The notes under the pieces were generated by a model, which saw only the letters and a list, made by a program, of their open reading frames with translations, was not told the DNA's origin and made no database searches. The position numbers and the translations under genes are program-made. A stretch of 64,000 nt of DNA. Source: Streptomyces sp. B21-105 (lineage in GTDB: Bacteria > Actinomycetota > Actinomycetes > Streptomycetales > Streptomycetaceae). The number at the start of each line of letters is the position of its first letter. The first letter of the stretch is position 1. Shown one piece after another: positions 20,050 to 27,775 of this stretch. The DNA is taken from positions 1,550,001 through 1,614,000 of the forward strand of contig NZ_JARUMJ010000001.1 in the NCBI RefSeq assembly GCF_036898465.1. Reading direction: 5' to 3'.

Positions 20050-20610
20050 GCCGTCACGGTGGTGGGTTTCACGTGGCATGCGGGCGCCGGGCAGATGCCT
20101 GGGAATCTCCCTGGCCTCAGGCCCCGGACGGTGACGACCTGCACGAGGCGCTGCTCGTGACGGCCGTGGCCCCGGGCGTCGTCGTGGTGGATCACGGGGA
20201 TCTCCTTCCAGGGCAGGGCGTGGAGCTGACGGGCCTGGCCGCGCTGGTTGTTCTGGATGGTCAGCAGGTAGTGAGCGCCGCGTTCGCGCAGGTAGGTGGC
20301 GTGGTCTCGTTGGACGTGGAGGGCATCGGCGGTAACGACCACCCCCGCGAGATCCGTGTCGTCGATCTGGTCGAGCAGGGGTGCGAACTCGGGGATCTCG
20401 TTGGTCTTCGCGCCGATCTCGCGGGAGGCGAGAGTGACACCGTCGCCGTGACGGACGGCGGACAGCACGAAGACCCGGTTGCCGTCCGGGCGCCTCGCGC
20501 CACGCAGGCACTTGCCGTCCACCGCGATCGTCCGCCGCCGCAGCCGTACCGGCTCGGCACGGGCGGCCGCCCGGTGGGCCCGGCGCTGTTCGCGCTCGGT
20601 GCCCCCGCCG
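20050..20610 (-). pseudogene. ISAs1-family transposase remnant
   Basis: The minus strand encodes RRRTIAVDGKCLRGARRPDG, then FAPLLDQIDDTDLAGVVVTA followed by DALHVQRDHATYL, and AHYLLTIQNNQ. These are the core blocks of ISAs1 (DDE) transposases. The N-terminal domain before VDGK and the C-terminal GHWxIEN block with the last catalytic Glu are both missing, so this is an internal fragment. Exact ends are not visible; no inverted repeats were found. Confidence 0.8.
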
Positions 20611-20966
20611 GGCATCACCGGCTCCGGCCGGTGGGGCTGTGCGGACAGCAGGGGCCGAAGGCACAGGTGATTTCGGATCCGGTCACCGACCGGGAAGTCC
20701 AGCTCGGGGCGCGGACTGTCCGGCGTCGTCAACCGCGTCGTCCCGAACGACGACCTGGGTCTGGAAGCGACTGGCCTCGCGCGCAAGCTGGCGAACGGCC
20801 CCACACGCGCTCACACCGTACTCAAGTGCAAACCAGGTGGCTGCGCTTCGTGGGCGGCGAGGGAGAGCACTGGAAAGTGCCATCTCCCACTGCTCTCGCA
20901 TTCGATCTTGAAGAGTGGTGGAAAACAGCAGGTCAAGTCCGCTCGGTCAAAGTCGTCATAAGTTCG

Positions 20967-21095
20967 TCTATGAAGTTCATCTCGCACAAGAGCTTCATGC
21001 CGTTCGTCTGGTACCGCATCGCCCTCGGTGTGGTGGTGATTGTGCTGGTCAGCATGGGTGTGCTGAGCCCGCACGCGGGCGAATCCGGCGGCTGA
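20967..21095 (+). pseudogene. uppP: C-terminal fragment of undecaprenyl-diphosphatase
   Basis: The last 42 codons of a long open frame read SMKFISHKSFMPFVWYRIAL then a membrane helix and GVLSPHAGESGG. This is the conserved end of UppP/BacA, which recycles the undecaprenyl carrier lipid of cell-wall synthesis. The upstream ~230 residues, including the catalytic motifs, are absent; the frame runs into unrelated sequence beside the ISAs1 remnant. It is a dead tail left by a rearrangement; a working copy presumably lies elsewhere. Confidence 0.75.
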
Positions 21096-21160
21096 AACCG
21101 GGCCGCACAGGTAGCGCTGTCTAGCATTTCCTAGCGCCTGATTGCAGCATCACGCCATGA

Positions 21161-21193
21161 TCATCTCCCACTTGTCTCCCAGTCATCTCCCAC
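21161..21193. repeat. Short direct repeat pair, 22-base period
   Basis: TCATCTCCCAC occurs at 21161-21171 and 21183-21193, with a related TGTCTCCCA between. A 7-bp stem (21208-21214 with 21222-21228) follows. Meaning unknown; it could be part of an old integration or regulatory site. Confidence 0.4.
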
Positions 21194-21253
21194 CGGGGAG
21201 GCGGGATACGCCCTCTTAGTTAGGGCGTGTGCGTGCGCAACGTAGGGGATGAC

Positions 21254-21289
21254 GCGGAAGGGCGCGCACGGACGTGCGGGCCCTTCCGC
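21254..21289. terminator. Strong hairpin, 16-bp stem
   Basis: Arms 21254-21269 and 21274-21289 pair at 15 of 16 positions around a GGAC loop. There is no T-run. It could terminate transcripts from either side of the uppP fragment or be structural debris. Confidence 0.5.
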
Positions 21290-21385
21290 ACAGAGGGTAG
21301 AGCGGGTCAGCTGAGTTTCATGTCCGGCCAAGGCCGGACTCTCGCCACGCGGAAACGCAGCCGCTCATCCACCGTGTCCCAGGCA

Positions 21386-21516
21386 TCACCCGGTGAGGTC
21401 GTCCAGCGCCGCGGCCGTGAGGATGAGCCAGCCGAGGCGCGCTTCCATGTCCTCCCACGTGTGCGTCACCTCGACTGCCTCACCGTGTGGACCCGTGCCC
21501 CGTACACCGTTATGGC
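21386..21516 (-). pseudogene. C-terminal fragment of a hypothetical protein cut by the ISL3 element
   Basis: A minus-strand frame ending at TGA 21388-21386 encodes GPHGEAVEVTHTWEDMEARL then GWLILTAAALDDLTG. It reads like real protein and is open up to the ISL3 left end at 21517, so it may be the tail of a gene that the element interrupted. No matching N-terminal part was found on the other side. Family not recognised. Confidence 0.3.
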
Positions 21517-21545
21517 GGCTCTGTTCCGTAGTCGGTGGTGACGGT
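21517..21545 (+). repeat. ISL3 left terminal inverted repeat
   Basis: 29 bases beginning GGCTCTGTTCCG; identical in reverse complement to 23116-23144. Confidence 0.92.
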
Positions 21546-21570
21546 TGGTGACGGGCGTCGTTGATGTTGT

Positions 21571-23106
21571 ATGCGAGATGTCAACTCCCTCGTGGCAACG
21601 GTGTTCTCAGGGCTCTCAGCGCTGGTCATCGAGGATGTGGCGGACGACGGCGAGATGATCCGGGTCTTGGCCCGAACCCGGGATGTTCCCTTTCCCTGCT
21701 CGATGTGCGGGGTCCCGACGGGGAAGGTGCACGGATACCACGTCCGGACCGTTGCGGATGTGCCGGTCGATGGCCGCCGGGTCGTGGTCAACGTCCGGGT
21801 ACGACGTCTGGTCTGCCCGGTCCTGGGCTGTCGGCGGCAGACCTTCCGCGAGCAAGTCCCTGGGCTGATCGAGCGCCTTCAGCGCCGCACCACGCGTCTG
21901 ACCAGCCAGGTCTCGGGGGTGGTCAAAGAGTTATGCGGCCGGGCGGCTGCCCGGCTCACCCGGTTACTGGCCGTGCCCGTATCGTTCGCCACCGCCCTGC
22001 GGGTGCTGCGGGCAATACCCCCGCCGACGCTGCGGATCCCGAGGGTGATCGGGGTCGATGACTTCGCCCTGCGCCGCCGGCACCGCTACGCCACGCTCAT
22101 CATCGATGCCGAGACCGGGGAACGCGTCGACGTCCTGCCCGACCGGGAAGCCGCCACATTGGAGGCTTGGCTGCACGGGCAGAAAGGGATCGAAGTCGTG
22201 TGCCGGGACGGCTCGGCCACCTACGCCGAGGCGATCCGCCGGGCCTTGCCCGACGCGGTGCAGGTCAGCGACCGCTGGCATCTGTGGCGGAACCTGTGCG
22301 ACAAAGTTCTGGCCGAGGTCCGCGCCCACGCCCCCTGCTGGGCCACCGTCAACCCGCCCCGGCCCGGCGGCGTCCGCGAGCAGACCACCCGCGAGCGCTG
22401 GCATAAAGTCCACGCCCTCCTTGACTCCGGCGTGGGCCTGCTCGACTGCTCCCGCAGACTGAACCTCGCCCTGAATACCGTCAAGCGCTACGCCCGCATC
22501 CCTGAACCGCCCGCGGATCGCATCGCCCCCCGCTACCGGCCCACCCTTGTCGACCCCTACCGCGACCACCTGCGCCGACGCCGTGCCGAGGAACCCGCCG
22601 TCCCGGTCACCCATCTCCTCGAAGAGATCCGGAAGTTGGGCTATACCGGCAGTGCCAACCTGCTGGTCCGCTACCTCAATCAGGGCCGCGCTGAAGGCGA
22701 CCGCCCCGTGACAACCCCCCGCCGCGTCGCCCGGCTCCTGCTCACCCACCCCGAGCACCTGTGGACCAAGGACACCGACCTGCTCGGCCTCCTCACCGCG
22801 GCGTGCCCGGAGATGACCGAACTCGCCCGACTCACCGGCGAGTTCGCCGCGTTCCTTACCCCGGCCCATGGCAACAACGACAAGCTCTCCCGGTGGATCG
22901 CGACAGTCCGCACCGCTGGCCTGCCCCACCTGCTCAGCTTCTGTAACGGCCTCGAACTCGACCGCGCCGCCGTGAACGCCGGCCTCACCCTGCCCCACCA
23001 CAACGGCCGGACCGAGGGCGTCAATACCCGAACCAAGAAGATCATGCGGCAGATGCACGGCCGAGCAGGATTCGACCTCCTCCGTCACCGCATCCTCCTG
23101 CAATGA
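21571..23106 (+). CDS. ISL3 family transposase
   Basis: A 511-residue full-length transposase. The N-terminal zinc-binding domain has PCSMCGVPTGKVHGYHVR and VRRLVCPVLGCRRQTF; the DDE domain follows, with VIGVDDFALRRRHRYAT, VVCRDGSATYAEAIRRALPD, VSDRWHLWRNL, and a final HNGRTEGVNTRTKKIMRQMH that carries the catalytic Glu. Two leucines are encoded by TTA (21931 and 21964), the codon that in Streptomyces needs the bldA tRNA, so expression may be tied to late growth. The ATG is 26 bases inside the left inverted repeat. Confidence 0.95.
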   Translation: MRDVNSLVATVFSGLSALVIEDVADDGEMIRVLARTRDVPFPCSMCGVPTGKVHGYHVRTVADVPVDGRRVVVNVRVRRLVCPVLGCRRQTFREQVPGLIERLQRRTTRLTSQVSGVVKELCGRAAARLTRLLAVPVSFATALRVLRAIPPPTLRIPRVIGVDDFALRRRHRYATLIIDAETGERVDVLPDREAATLEAWLHGQKGIEVVCRDGSATYAEAIRRALPDAVQVSDRWHLWRNLCDKVLAEVRAHAPCWATVNPPRPGGVREQTTRERWHKVHALLDSGVGLLDCSRRLNLALNTVKRYARIPEPPADRIAPRYRPTLVDPYRDHLRRRRAEEPAVPVTHLLEEIRKLGYTGSANLLVRYLNQGRAEGDRPVTTPRRVARLLLTHPEHLWTKDTDLLGLLTAACPEMTELARLTGEFAAFLTPAHGNNDKLSRWIATVRTAGLPHLLSFCNGLELDRAAVNAGLTLPHHNGRTEGVNTRTKKIMRQMHGRAGFDLLRHRILLQ

Positions 23107-23115
23107 GGAGAACGC

Positions 23116-23144
23116 ACCGTCACCACCGACTACGGAACAGAGCC
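23116..23144 (-). repeat. ISL3 right terminal inverted repeat
   Basis: 29 bases, the exact reverse complement of the left end. It starts ten bases after the transposase stop. Confidence 0.92.
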
Positions 23145-23441
23145 CGATTGCTGACACGTCCTCAGGCCGATAAACAGGGGCAGCCACGCGCCGTGGACCA
23201 TTACTGGGCATTCCGGGTCAGCGGGTGCGGGCCACCAGTGGCGGTGCTGGTGGAGAAGGCGTCAACACTGAAGGGGCGGCAGCGCCAGGCCACCCAGGCT
23301 TCCGGGGCTCGTCCAGCGAGCGGTGCAGCAGGCGCCCAGCGTTGTGGACCAGGTACGCGACGACGCCAGCAGCGTCACATTGCTGTGTTCAGGGGACCGC
23401 GTCCGGCACCTGAACAGCGGTGGCGGTGAGTGCCGCCGTAG
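23145..23441. other. Region between ISL3 and the MaoC fragment, 297 bases
   Basis: A minus-strand stretch of about 50 codons (GVVAYLVHNAGRLLHRSLDE) looks protein-like but could not be assigned; it may be part of another transposon. The MaoC reading frame begins abruptly after a TAG at 23439. Confidence 0.3.
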
Positions 23442-23822
23442 CGCCCGCCCCAGAATGACATCGACCGTTTCGCCGATGTCACCGGCGATCACCAGTGGAT
23501 CCACCTCGACCCGAACAAGGCCGCGAAGGGCCCGTACGGAACGACGGTCGCCCACGGCTATCTGGTCCCGTCCCTCGTCCCCATGCTCCTGTCGGAAGCC
23601 GCGCGGACCGAGGGGCTGACCGCCGCCATCAACTACGGCAGCAACAAGGTCCGTTGCCCGGCCCTCACACCCGTGAACTCCCAGGTGAGGGGCATGGTGG
23701 AGCTGACGGAACTGCGGCGCGGACCGCAGGGAGCCCAGGCCGTCCTCCGCGTCACCGTCGAGCGGCGGGGCGGCGACAAGCCTGTGTGCGTCGCCGAAGT
23801 CGTTGCAGTGCTCTTCGAGTGA
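23442..23822 (+). pseudogene. MaoC-family dehydratase, 5' end missing
   Basis: From DIDRFADVTGDHQWIHLDPN to FE the frame encodes about 125 residues of a MaoC-like (R-specific enoyl-CoA hydratase) hot-dog protein. Asp and His of the catalytic motif are present in DVTGDHQWIH, as is GTTVAHGYLVPSLVP. About 20-25 N-terminal residues and the start are missing; an in-frame stop lies directly upstream. An ATG at 23583 would start after the active site. AGGAG followed by an ATG just after the stop suggests another gene once followed, now lost after six codons. Confidence 0.8.
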
Positions 23823-24295
23823 ACCCACAGAGGAGAAAGCTGACATGAGAACCCCTCCCTCATAGCGGAGGGAGGCATCACCCCGTCGGCGACCTCCTCC
23901 CCACGGAGACCAGCCGCGGCATCTTCCCCTTCGGCGGCGTCACCACCCCACCGTTCGACCCGGTCTGCCTCCGGCCAACCAAGGCAGCGCCCTCCTCGAC
24001 AAGCGGCGGCTGGGCGAACTGGCCGTCCAGCGAGTCGGCCAACTCCCCGCAGGCGAACTGCCACCCCCTATCGTCCCGATACCAAACTTGGATGTCCGCG
24101 GCACGCCGTGACTCACCCTTTACCTCGATCCGGCAGCGAGGTTCGGGCGCTGAGCGACTCGGCGGTTCGCTCGCAATGTCCCCTGCAGTCGGGGGTGGGC
24201 CGTCGCGTGACGCTGCGGCTGCGCCGGGCTCCACGGGCCCGGGGTGGTGCGGGTCTCCCCCGTTCTGGTCTTCGTCGGGACAGGACCGACGGTCG
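23823..24295. other. Region between MaoC and IS1380 remnants, with hairpin at 23854-23875
   Basis: An AGGAGAAAG site and ATG follow the MaoC stop, but the frame ends after six codons. There a perfect 8-bp stem (CCTCCCTC at 23854-23861, GAGGGAGG at 23868-23875, six-base loop) begins unrelated sequence. The hairpin may be the subterminal end of a transposon, for instance an IS200/IS605 type. The rest holds no recognisable gene. Confidence 0.35.
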
Positions 24296-24583
24296 GGTGA
24301 CGGCGGGAAGTTCAGAGAGTCGCCGCCCGCAGGTGGTGAACGCGTTGGCCCAGGGCCAGGTGGCCTCGATGCGGAGCAGGCGGCGGGCGTGCTTCGCGAT
24401 GCGGGCCCGCAGGCGGCAGAGGCGAAAGCGCCTGGTGCCGGGCTCGGCATCGACCAGATCGGCGTGGTCGCGCACCGCCAGGAGCCTCACCCAGGCGTCG
24501 CGGTCGGCGGTCAGGTTGGCGGAGAGCATCCAGCCGCAGTTCCCATCCCAGGACTCGGGTGGGAGGTCAATCAGGCCCATCAC
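24296..24583 (-). pseudogene. IS1380-family transposase, C-terminal fragment
   Basis: About 96 codons from MMGLIDLPPESWDGNCGWML through SANLTADRDAWVRLLAV and DAEPGTRRFRLCRLRARI to WPWANAFTTCGRRLSEL match the C-terminal part of IS1380 transposases. The catalytic core that should precede it is absent, and the tail past 24296 loses similarity. A non-functional remnant. Confidence 0.7.
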
Positions 24584-24679
24584 CTTGTTCGTGGGGCACC
24601 CGGTCCTCAGTTCGCTTCGCTGTAGTCGTCACCGCGGATGATGCCCCAAGGCAAGCCCCCACCTTGGGCCAACCGGCCC

Positions 24680-24708
24680 TTGGCTCGCATCTTACTTACC
24701 TGTAAGTT
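24680..24708 (+). promoter_or_regulatory. Promoter with overlapping TetR-type operator
   Basis: TTGGCT (24680-24685), 17 bases, then TAAGTT (24703-24708) form a plausible -35/-10 pair. The palindrome ACTTAC-CT-GTAAGT (24694-24707) overlaps the -10. The ATG of the next gene is only seven bases after the -10, so the transcript is probably leaderless. The TetR regulator encoded second in the operon is the likely binder (inference). Confidence 0.55.
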
Positions 24709-24714
24709 AGAAGC

Positions 24715-25155
24715 ATGGTTACCACCGTGGCCGAAGTGGCCGCATCAGACATCAAGGCCCTTGAGGCGTTCTGCGATCGATGGGAGAGGGCTTGGAACGA
24801 GCACGATGGCGATGCCGCGGCGGCGTTGTGCGCCGAAGACCTGGTGTACGACGAGCCGGCGCTCGGTGAGACGGCACACGGCCCCGACAGCCTCCGCGCC
24901 TTCGTGACGCAGATGGCACAGGCCTTTCCCGACTACTCGTTCACGCGTATGGGGTTGTACGGGGAGGTGACGCGGCGGGCCGTGCTGGTGGCGTGGCGCT
25001 TCTCGGGGACCCTCGCCGGCACGGGGCAGCGCGTGGAGTTCCACGGTGACGACCGTCTGGAGCTGGGAGAGGACGGGCTGATCCACGCCTACCGGTGCCT
25101 GTACGACCACCGCTTCGTGCTGAGTCAGATCGGCCGCGCGAAGGCCGAGAAGTGA
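24715..25155 (+). CDS. SnoaL-like / nuclear transport factor 2 family protein
   Basis: A 146-residue protein with the cone-like alpha+beta barrel pattern: ALEAFCDRWERAWNEHDGDA, ALCAEDLVYDEP, HGPDSLRAFVTQMAQAFPDY, and the sheet strands VLVAWRFSGTLAGTG and LIHAYRCLYDHRF. Members include polyketide cyclases, small isomerases and many uncharacterised proteins, so no reaction is claimed. It has almost no 5' untranslated region if the promoter call is right. Its stop overlaps the TetR start by GTGA. Confidence 0.8.
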   Translation: MVTTVAEVAASDIKALEAFCDRWERAWNEHDGDAAAALCAEDLVYDEPALGETAHGPDSLRAFVTQMAQAFPDYSFTRMGLYGEVTRRAVLVAWRFSGTLAGTGQRVEFHGDDRLELGEDGLIHAYRCLYDHRFVLSQIGRAKAEK

Positions 25156-25706
25156 CCGAGCCCGGCCGCACCCGTAAGCCGGCGTCGGTGCGGCGGGCTG
25201 AGATCATGGAGGCGGCCGACGCTGAGTTCGCCCGGAAAGGACTGTCGGGGGCGGGCATCGAGGCGATCGCCGCACGGGTCGGCATCTCCCATCCCCGCAT
25301 CGTGCAGATGTTCGGCTCGAAGCGTGATCTGTTCCTTCAGGTCGTACACGCGGCCTACGACGGGATCGAGGCCACCTTCGAGAGCGCCGAACCGACGCTG
25401 AGCGCGCTCGGTGACGCCTACCGGCATCTCCTGCAGAGCCGACCCACTGTCGGCCTCGTCCTGTTGCAGGCTTATGCCGCGTCAGGCGACGCGGTGGTCC
25501 AGGAGTCGGTACGGCGGCGCCAGCTCGACCTCCAGCAGACCATCACCCGTCTGACGGGCGCCGACCCGATGCAGGTGCGCTCCTTCTTGGCCACCGGTCT
25601 CGTCCTGACGGTCTCCACCGTGCTGGACCTGCCTGAACGGCGCACCGACACGGAGTGGGGCGCCTGGATCATCGGCCGCACGGACCCACCCACCGACGAG
25701 CCATGA
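25152..25706 (+). CDS. TetR/AcrR family transcriptional regulator
   Basis: 184 residues from a GTG overlapping the preceding stop. RRAEIMEAADAEFARKGLSG, then GIEAIAARVGISHPRIVQMF and GSKRDLFLQVV, are the three-helix TetR DNA-binding domain; the rest is a variable ligand domain. Being translationally coupled to the SnoaL-like gene, it probably represses that operon through the palindrome at 24694. The ligand is unknown. A longer frame upstream overlaps the SnoaL gene and is not used. Confidence 0.9.
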   Translation: MTEPGRTRKPASVRRAEIMEAADAEFARKGLSGAGIEAIAARVGISHPRIVQMFGSKRDLFLQVVHAAYDGIEATFESAEPTLSALGDAYRHLLQSRPTVGLVLLQAYAASGDAVVQESVRRRQLDLQQTITRLTGADPMQVRSFLATGLVLTVSTVLDLPERRTDTEWGAWIIGRTDPPTDEP

Positions 25707-25923
25707 GGCGCAAGCGGCGACAGAACTGATGCGCCCTGAGGGGCACCCGCAGCGCCGCGACACCGCGCGATCGACGAGCCGTCACCCTAGGTCGCCGCAG
25801 CTGTCGCCGCATCTCCACCCGCCGGCTCGTCCTGGCGGTGGCTCTTTCGGCGCTGCTCGGCAGCGGAGCGTTCGTGGGCACGATGCCCCGACGGGGCGCC
25901 CACCTTCCCGAAAAGGATGCACC

Positions 25924-26766
25924 ATGACAGAACACCTTGAAATCCCATCGGCTTCAGGCACCTTCGACGCGATCGCAGCAGGACCCGCCGACGGGCGCCC
26001 CGTCCTGCTCCTGCACGGCTTTCCCCGGACCGCCGTCCTCTGGGAAGAACAAGTGGCCGCGCTGGGTGACCAGGGCTTCCGCGCGGTCGCGCCCGACACC
26101 CGCGGCTATTCGCCAGGTGTGCGCCCGATGCGTGCCGACGCGTACGGGGTGAGCGAACTGGTCGGGGACGTTCTGGCGGTGGCCGACGCACTCGCCTGGA
26201 ACCGCTTCGACCTCGTCGGACACGACTGGGGCGGCGCCATCGCCTGGTGGACCGCGGCCCGGCACGCCGAGCGACTGCGCACGCTCACCACCGTGTCGAC
26301 GCCGCATCCCAACGCGCTGGGCGAGGCACATCGCACCGACGACGACCAACGCCGTCGCTCCCAGTACCAGCAGGACTGGCGCAGCCCCGACACAGAGGCC
26401 CGCTTCCTCGCGGACGACGCCGCGCTCCTGCGTTCCCTCTACCAGGGCAAGGTTGCCGACCATCACGTCGACTCATACGTACAGCGTCTGTCCGAACCCG
26501 GTGCGCTGAGCGCGGCCCTCAACTACTACCGCGCCGACCGGCCTGACGCCGCGGTCGGGAAGATCCAGGTACCCACGCTCTACGTCTGGGGCACCGAGGA
26601 CGTCGCGCTCGGGTCCACCGCAGCTCATGCCACAGAAAAATGGGTGAGCGGCCCCTACTCGTTCCACGCACTGCAAGGCATCAGTCACTGGGTCCCCGAT
26701 GAGGCTCCCGAGGTCCTCACCAGCCTGATCATCGACCACCTGAACGAGCATGCACCGGCGCTCTGA
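25924..26766 (+). CDS. Alpha/beta hydrolase, epoxide hydrolase-like
   Basis: A 280-residue protein. PVLLLHGFPRTAVLWEEQVA holds the HG-P oxyanion motif, DLVGHDWGGAIAWW the nucleophile elbow with Asp as predicted nucleophile (HDWGG), and GISHWVPDEAPEVL the catalytic His. An Asp nucleophile followed by WGG points to epoxide hydrolases or haloalkane dehalogenases rather than esterases. The acid residue probably lies in the WGTEDVAL strand. Single gene; the upstream AAAAGGATGCACC offers an AAGGA ribosome site. Confidence 0.85.
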   Translation: MTEHLEIPSASGTFDAIAAGPADGRPVLLLHGFPRTAVLWEEQVAALGDQGFRAVAPDTRGYSPGVRPMRADAYGVSELVGDVLAVADALAWNRFDLVGHDWGGAIAWWTAARHAERLRTLTTVSTPHPNALGEAHRTDDDQRRRSQYQQDWRSPDTEARFLADDAALLRSLYQGKVADHHVDSYVQRLSEPGALSAALNYYRADRPDAAVGKIQVPTLYVWGTEDVALGSTAAHATEKWVSGPYSFHALQGISHWVPDEAPEVLTSLIIDHLNEHAPAL

Positions 26767-26889
26767 CGCAGTAGTCAGTACCAGTGCTTGCCCAGCGAGC
26801 GGGGAGTGCCCGGCATGGGCCTGCCGCCAGGGGCGGGACCGACGTCGGGGCCCTGGCCGTCGAGCATGCAGGAAACGGAATCTTGCGAT

Positions 26890-27342
26890 ATGACCTCACT
26901 CACCCTCGTCCAGCTCACTGAACGGCTCCGCAAGGACCTCGGTCGCCCCGAGCGTGACCTGCTGGCGCCGGGCAGCGCCTGGAACCTGTCCCAGACACTG
27001 CAGCACTGTGCCCAGACCGTCCGCTACTCCGTCTCCGGTTATCCCAAGCTCAAGCCCGCCCTGTTCCGGGCGACGGCAGGCGCTCTGGCCAAGTGGGTCT
27101 TCCTGCGCCGCGGAGCGATGAAGCACCCGCTCGGCGCGGAGATCGACGGAGCGCCGCCGCTGGACCCGGGCCTGCCGGTGAGCGAGGCCGCGGCCGGCTT
27201 CACGGACGCGGTGGCCCTGTTCACCGGCCACACCGGAGAACACGCCCCCCACCCCGCCTACGGACGCTGCACACACGACGAGTTCGCGCGGCTGCATACC
27301 ATGCACCTCGCCGAACACCTCCCGGGACTGGCCCATGCCTGA
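26890..27342 (+). CDS. DUF1569 family protein
   Basis: 150 residues from the ATG at 26890. APGSAWNLSQTLQHCAQTVR contains the conserved His of a DinB-like four-helix bundle, and HTGEHAPHPAYGRCTHDEFA, then LHTMHLAEHLPGL, adds the C-terminal His cluster. The DUF1569/DinB fold usually binds a divalent metal; no activity is established. An in-frame ATG eight codons upstream (26866) would give a slightly longer form with a better-placed AGGA. Confidence 0.75.
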   Translation: MTSLTLVQLTERLRKDLGRPERDLLAPGSAWNLSQTLQHCAQTVRYSVSGYPKLKPALFRATAGALAKWVFLRRGAMKHPLGAEIDGAPPLDPGLPVSEAAAGFTDAVALFTGHTGEHAPHPAYGRCTHDEFARLHTMHLAEHLPGLAHA

Positions 27343-27775
27343 CACTGCTCCCGCCGGTGCTCGTTCATCGTGACGCAGGACGTGCGCGACGCCGTTCTGC
27401 GGCCGGGCGAATTCACCCTCCGCACGAAGCTGACAGTTCCCATCGAACGGGCCATGGCTCGCCCTGCCGTGATCATGGCCCCGACGGCAGTCGCACGAAG
27501 CTGACGCCGTGGGCGACTCGGCGTGACACGCGGCGGCGGACTGAACGGCACATCGAAGCTCCGGTCGGGCAGAACGACCTGACAGGTCACTCTGCCCACC
27601 GGAGCTTCGTCGCGTACGTCGTGTGCCACCTGGCATCGTCACGCCGCCGAGACCCGCCCACCTACGGGATCGTGGCGGTGGTCATACGGCCACCCGAGAA
27701 CTGTGGCATCGCCCGCCCTACCCCTGTAGCGCCTGTGCCGCGTGCGGACCGGGCGGCTGTCGAGGGGCGGGGTTC
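27343..27775. other. Intergenic region between convergent genes, 433 bases
   Basis: No recognisable gene. It contains the long inverted repeat described separately at 27554-27609. Confidence 0.4.
27554..27609. terminator. Long interrupted hairpin between convergent genes
   Basis: Arms CGAAGCTCCGGT (27554-27565) and ACCGGAGCTTCG (27598-27609) pair perfectly. An inner GGGCAGA/TCTGCCC stem and an innermost GACCT/AGGTC stem stack inside. It could act as a bidirectional terminator for the DUF1569 gene and the GH2 gene, or be the relic of a mobile-element end. Confidence 0.5.

Larger units (their letters stand above)
21517..23144 (+). mobile_element. Complete ISL3-family insertion sequence
   Basis: A 1628-bp element bounded by perfect 29-bp inverted repeats with one transposase gene. 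The eight bases outside the left end (GTTATGGC) and right end (CGATTGCT) differ, so no target-site duplication is seen. This suggests that one flank has been replaced by deletion or recombination since insertion. Confidence 0.9.
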
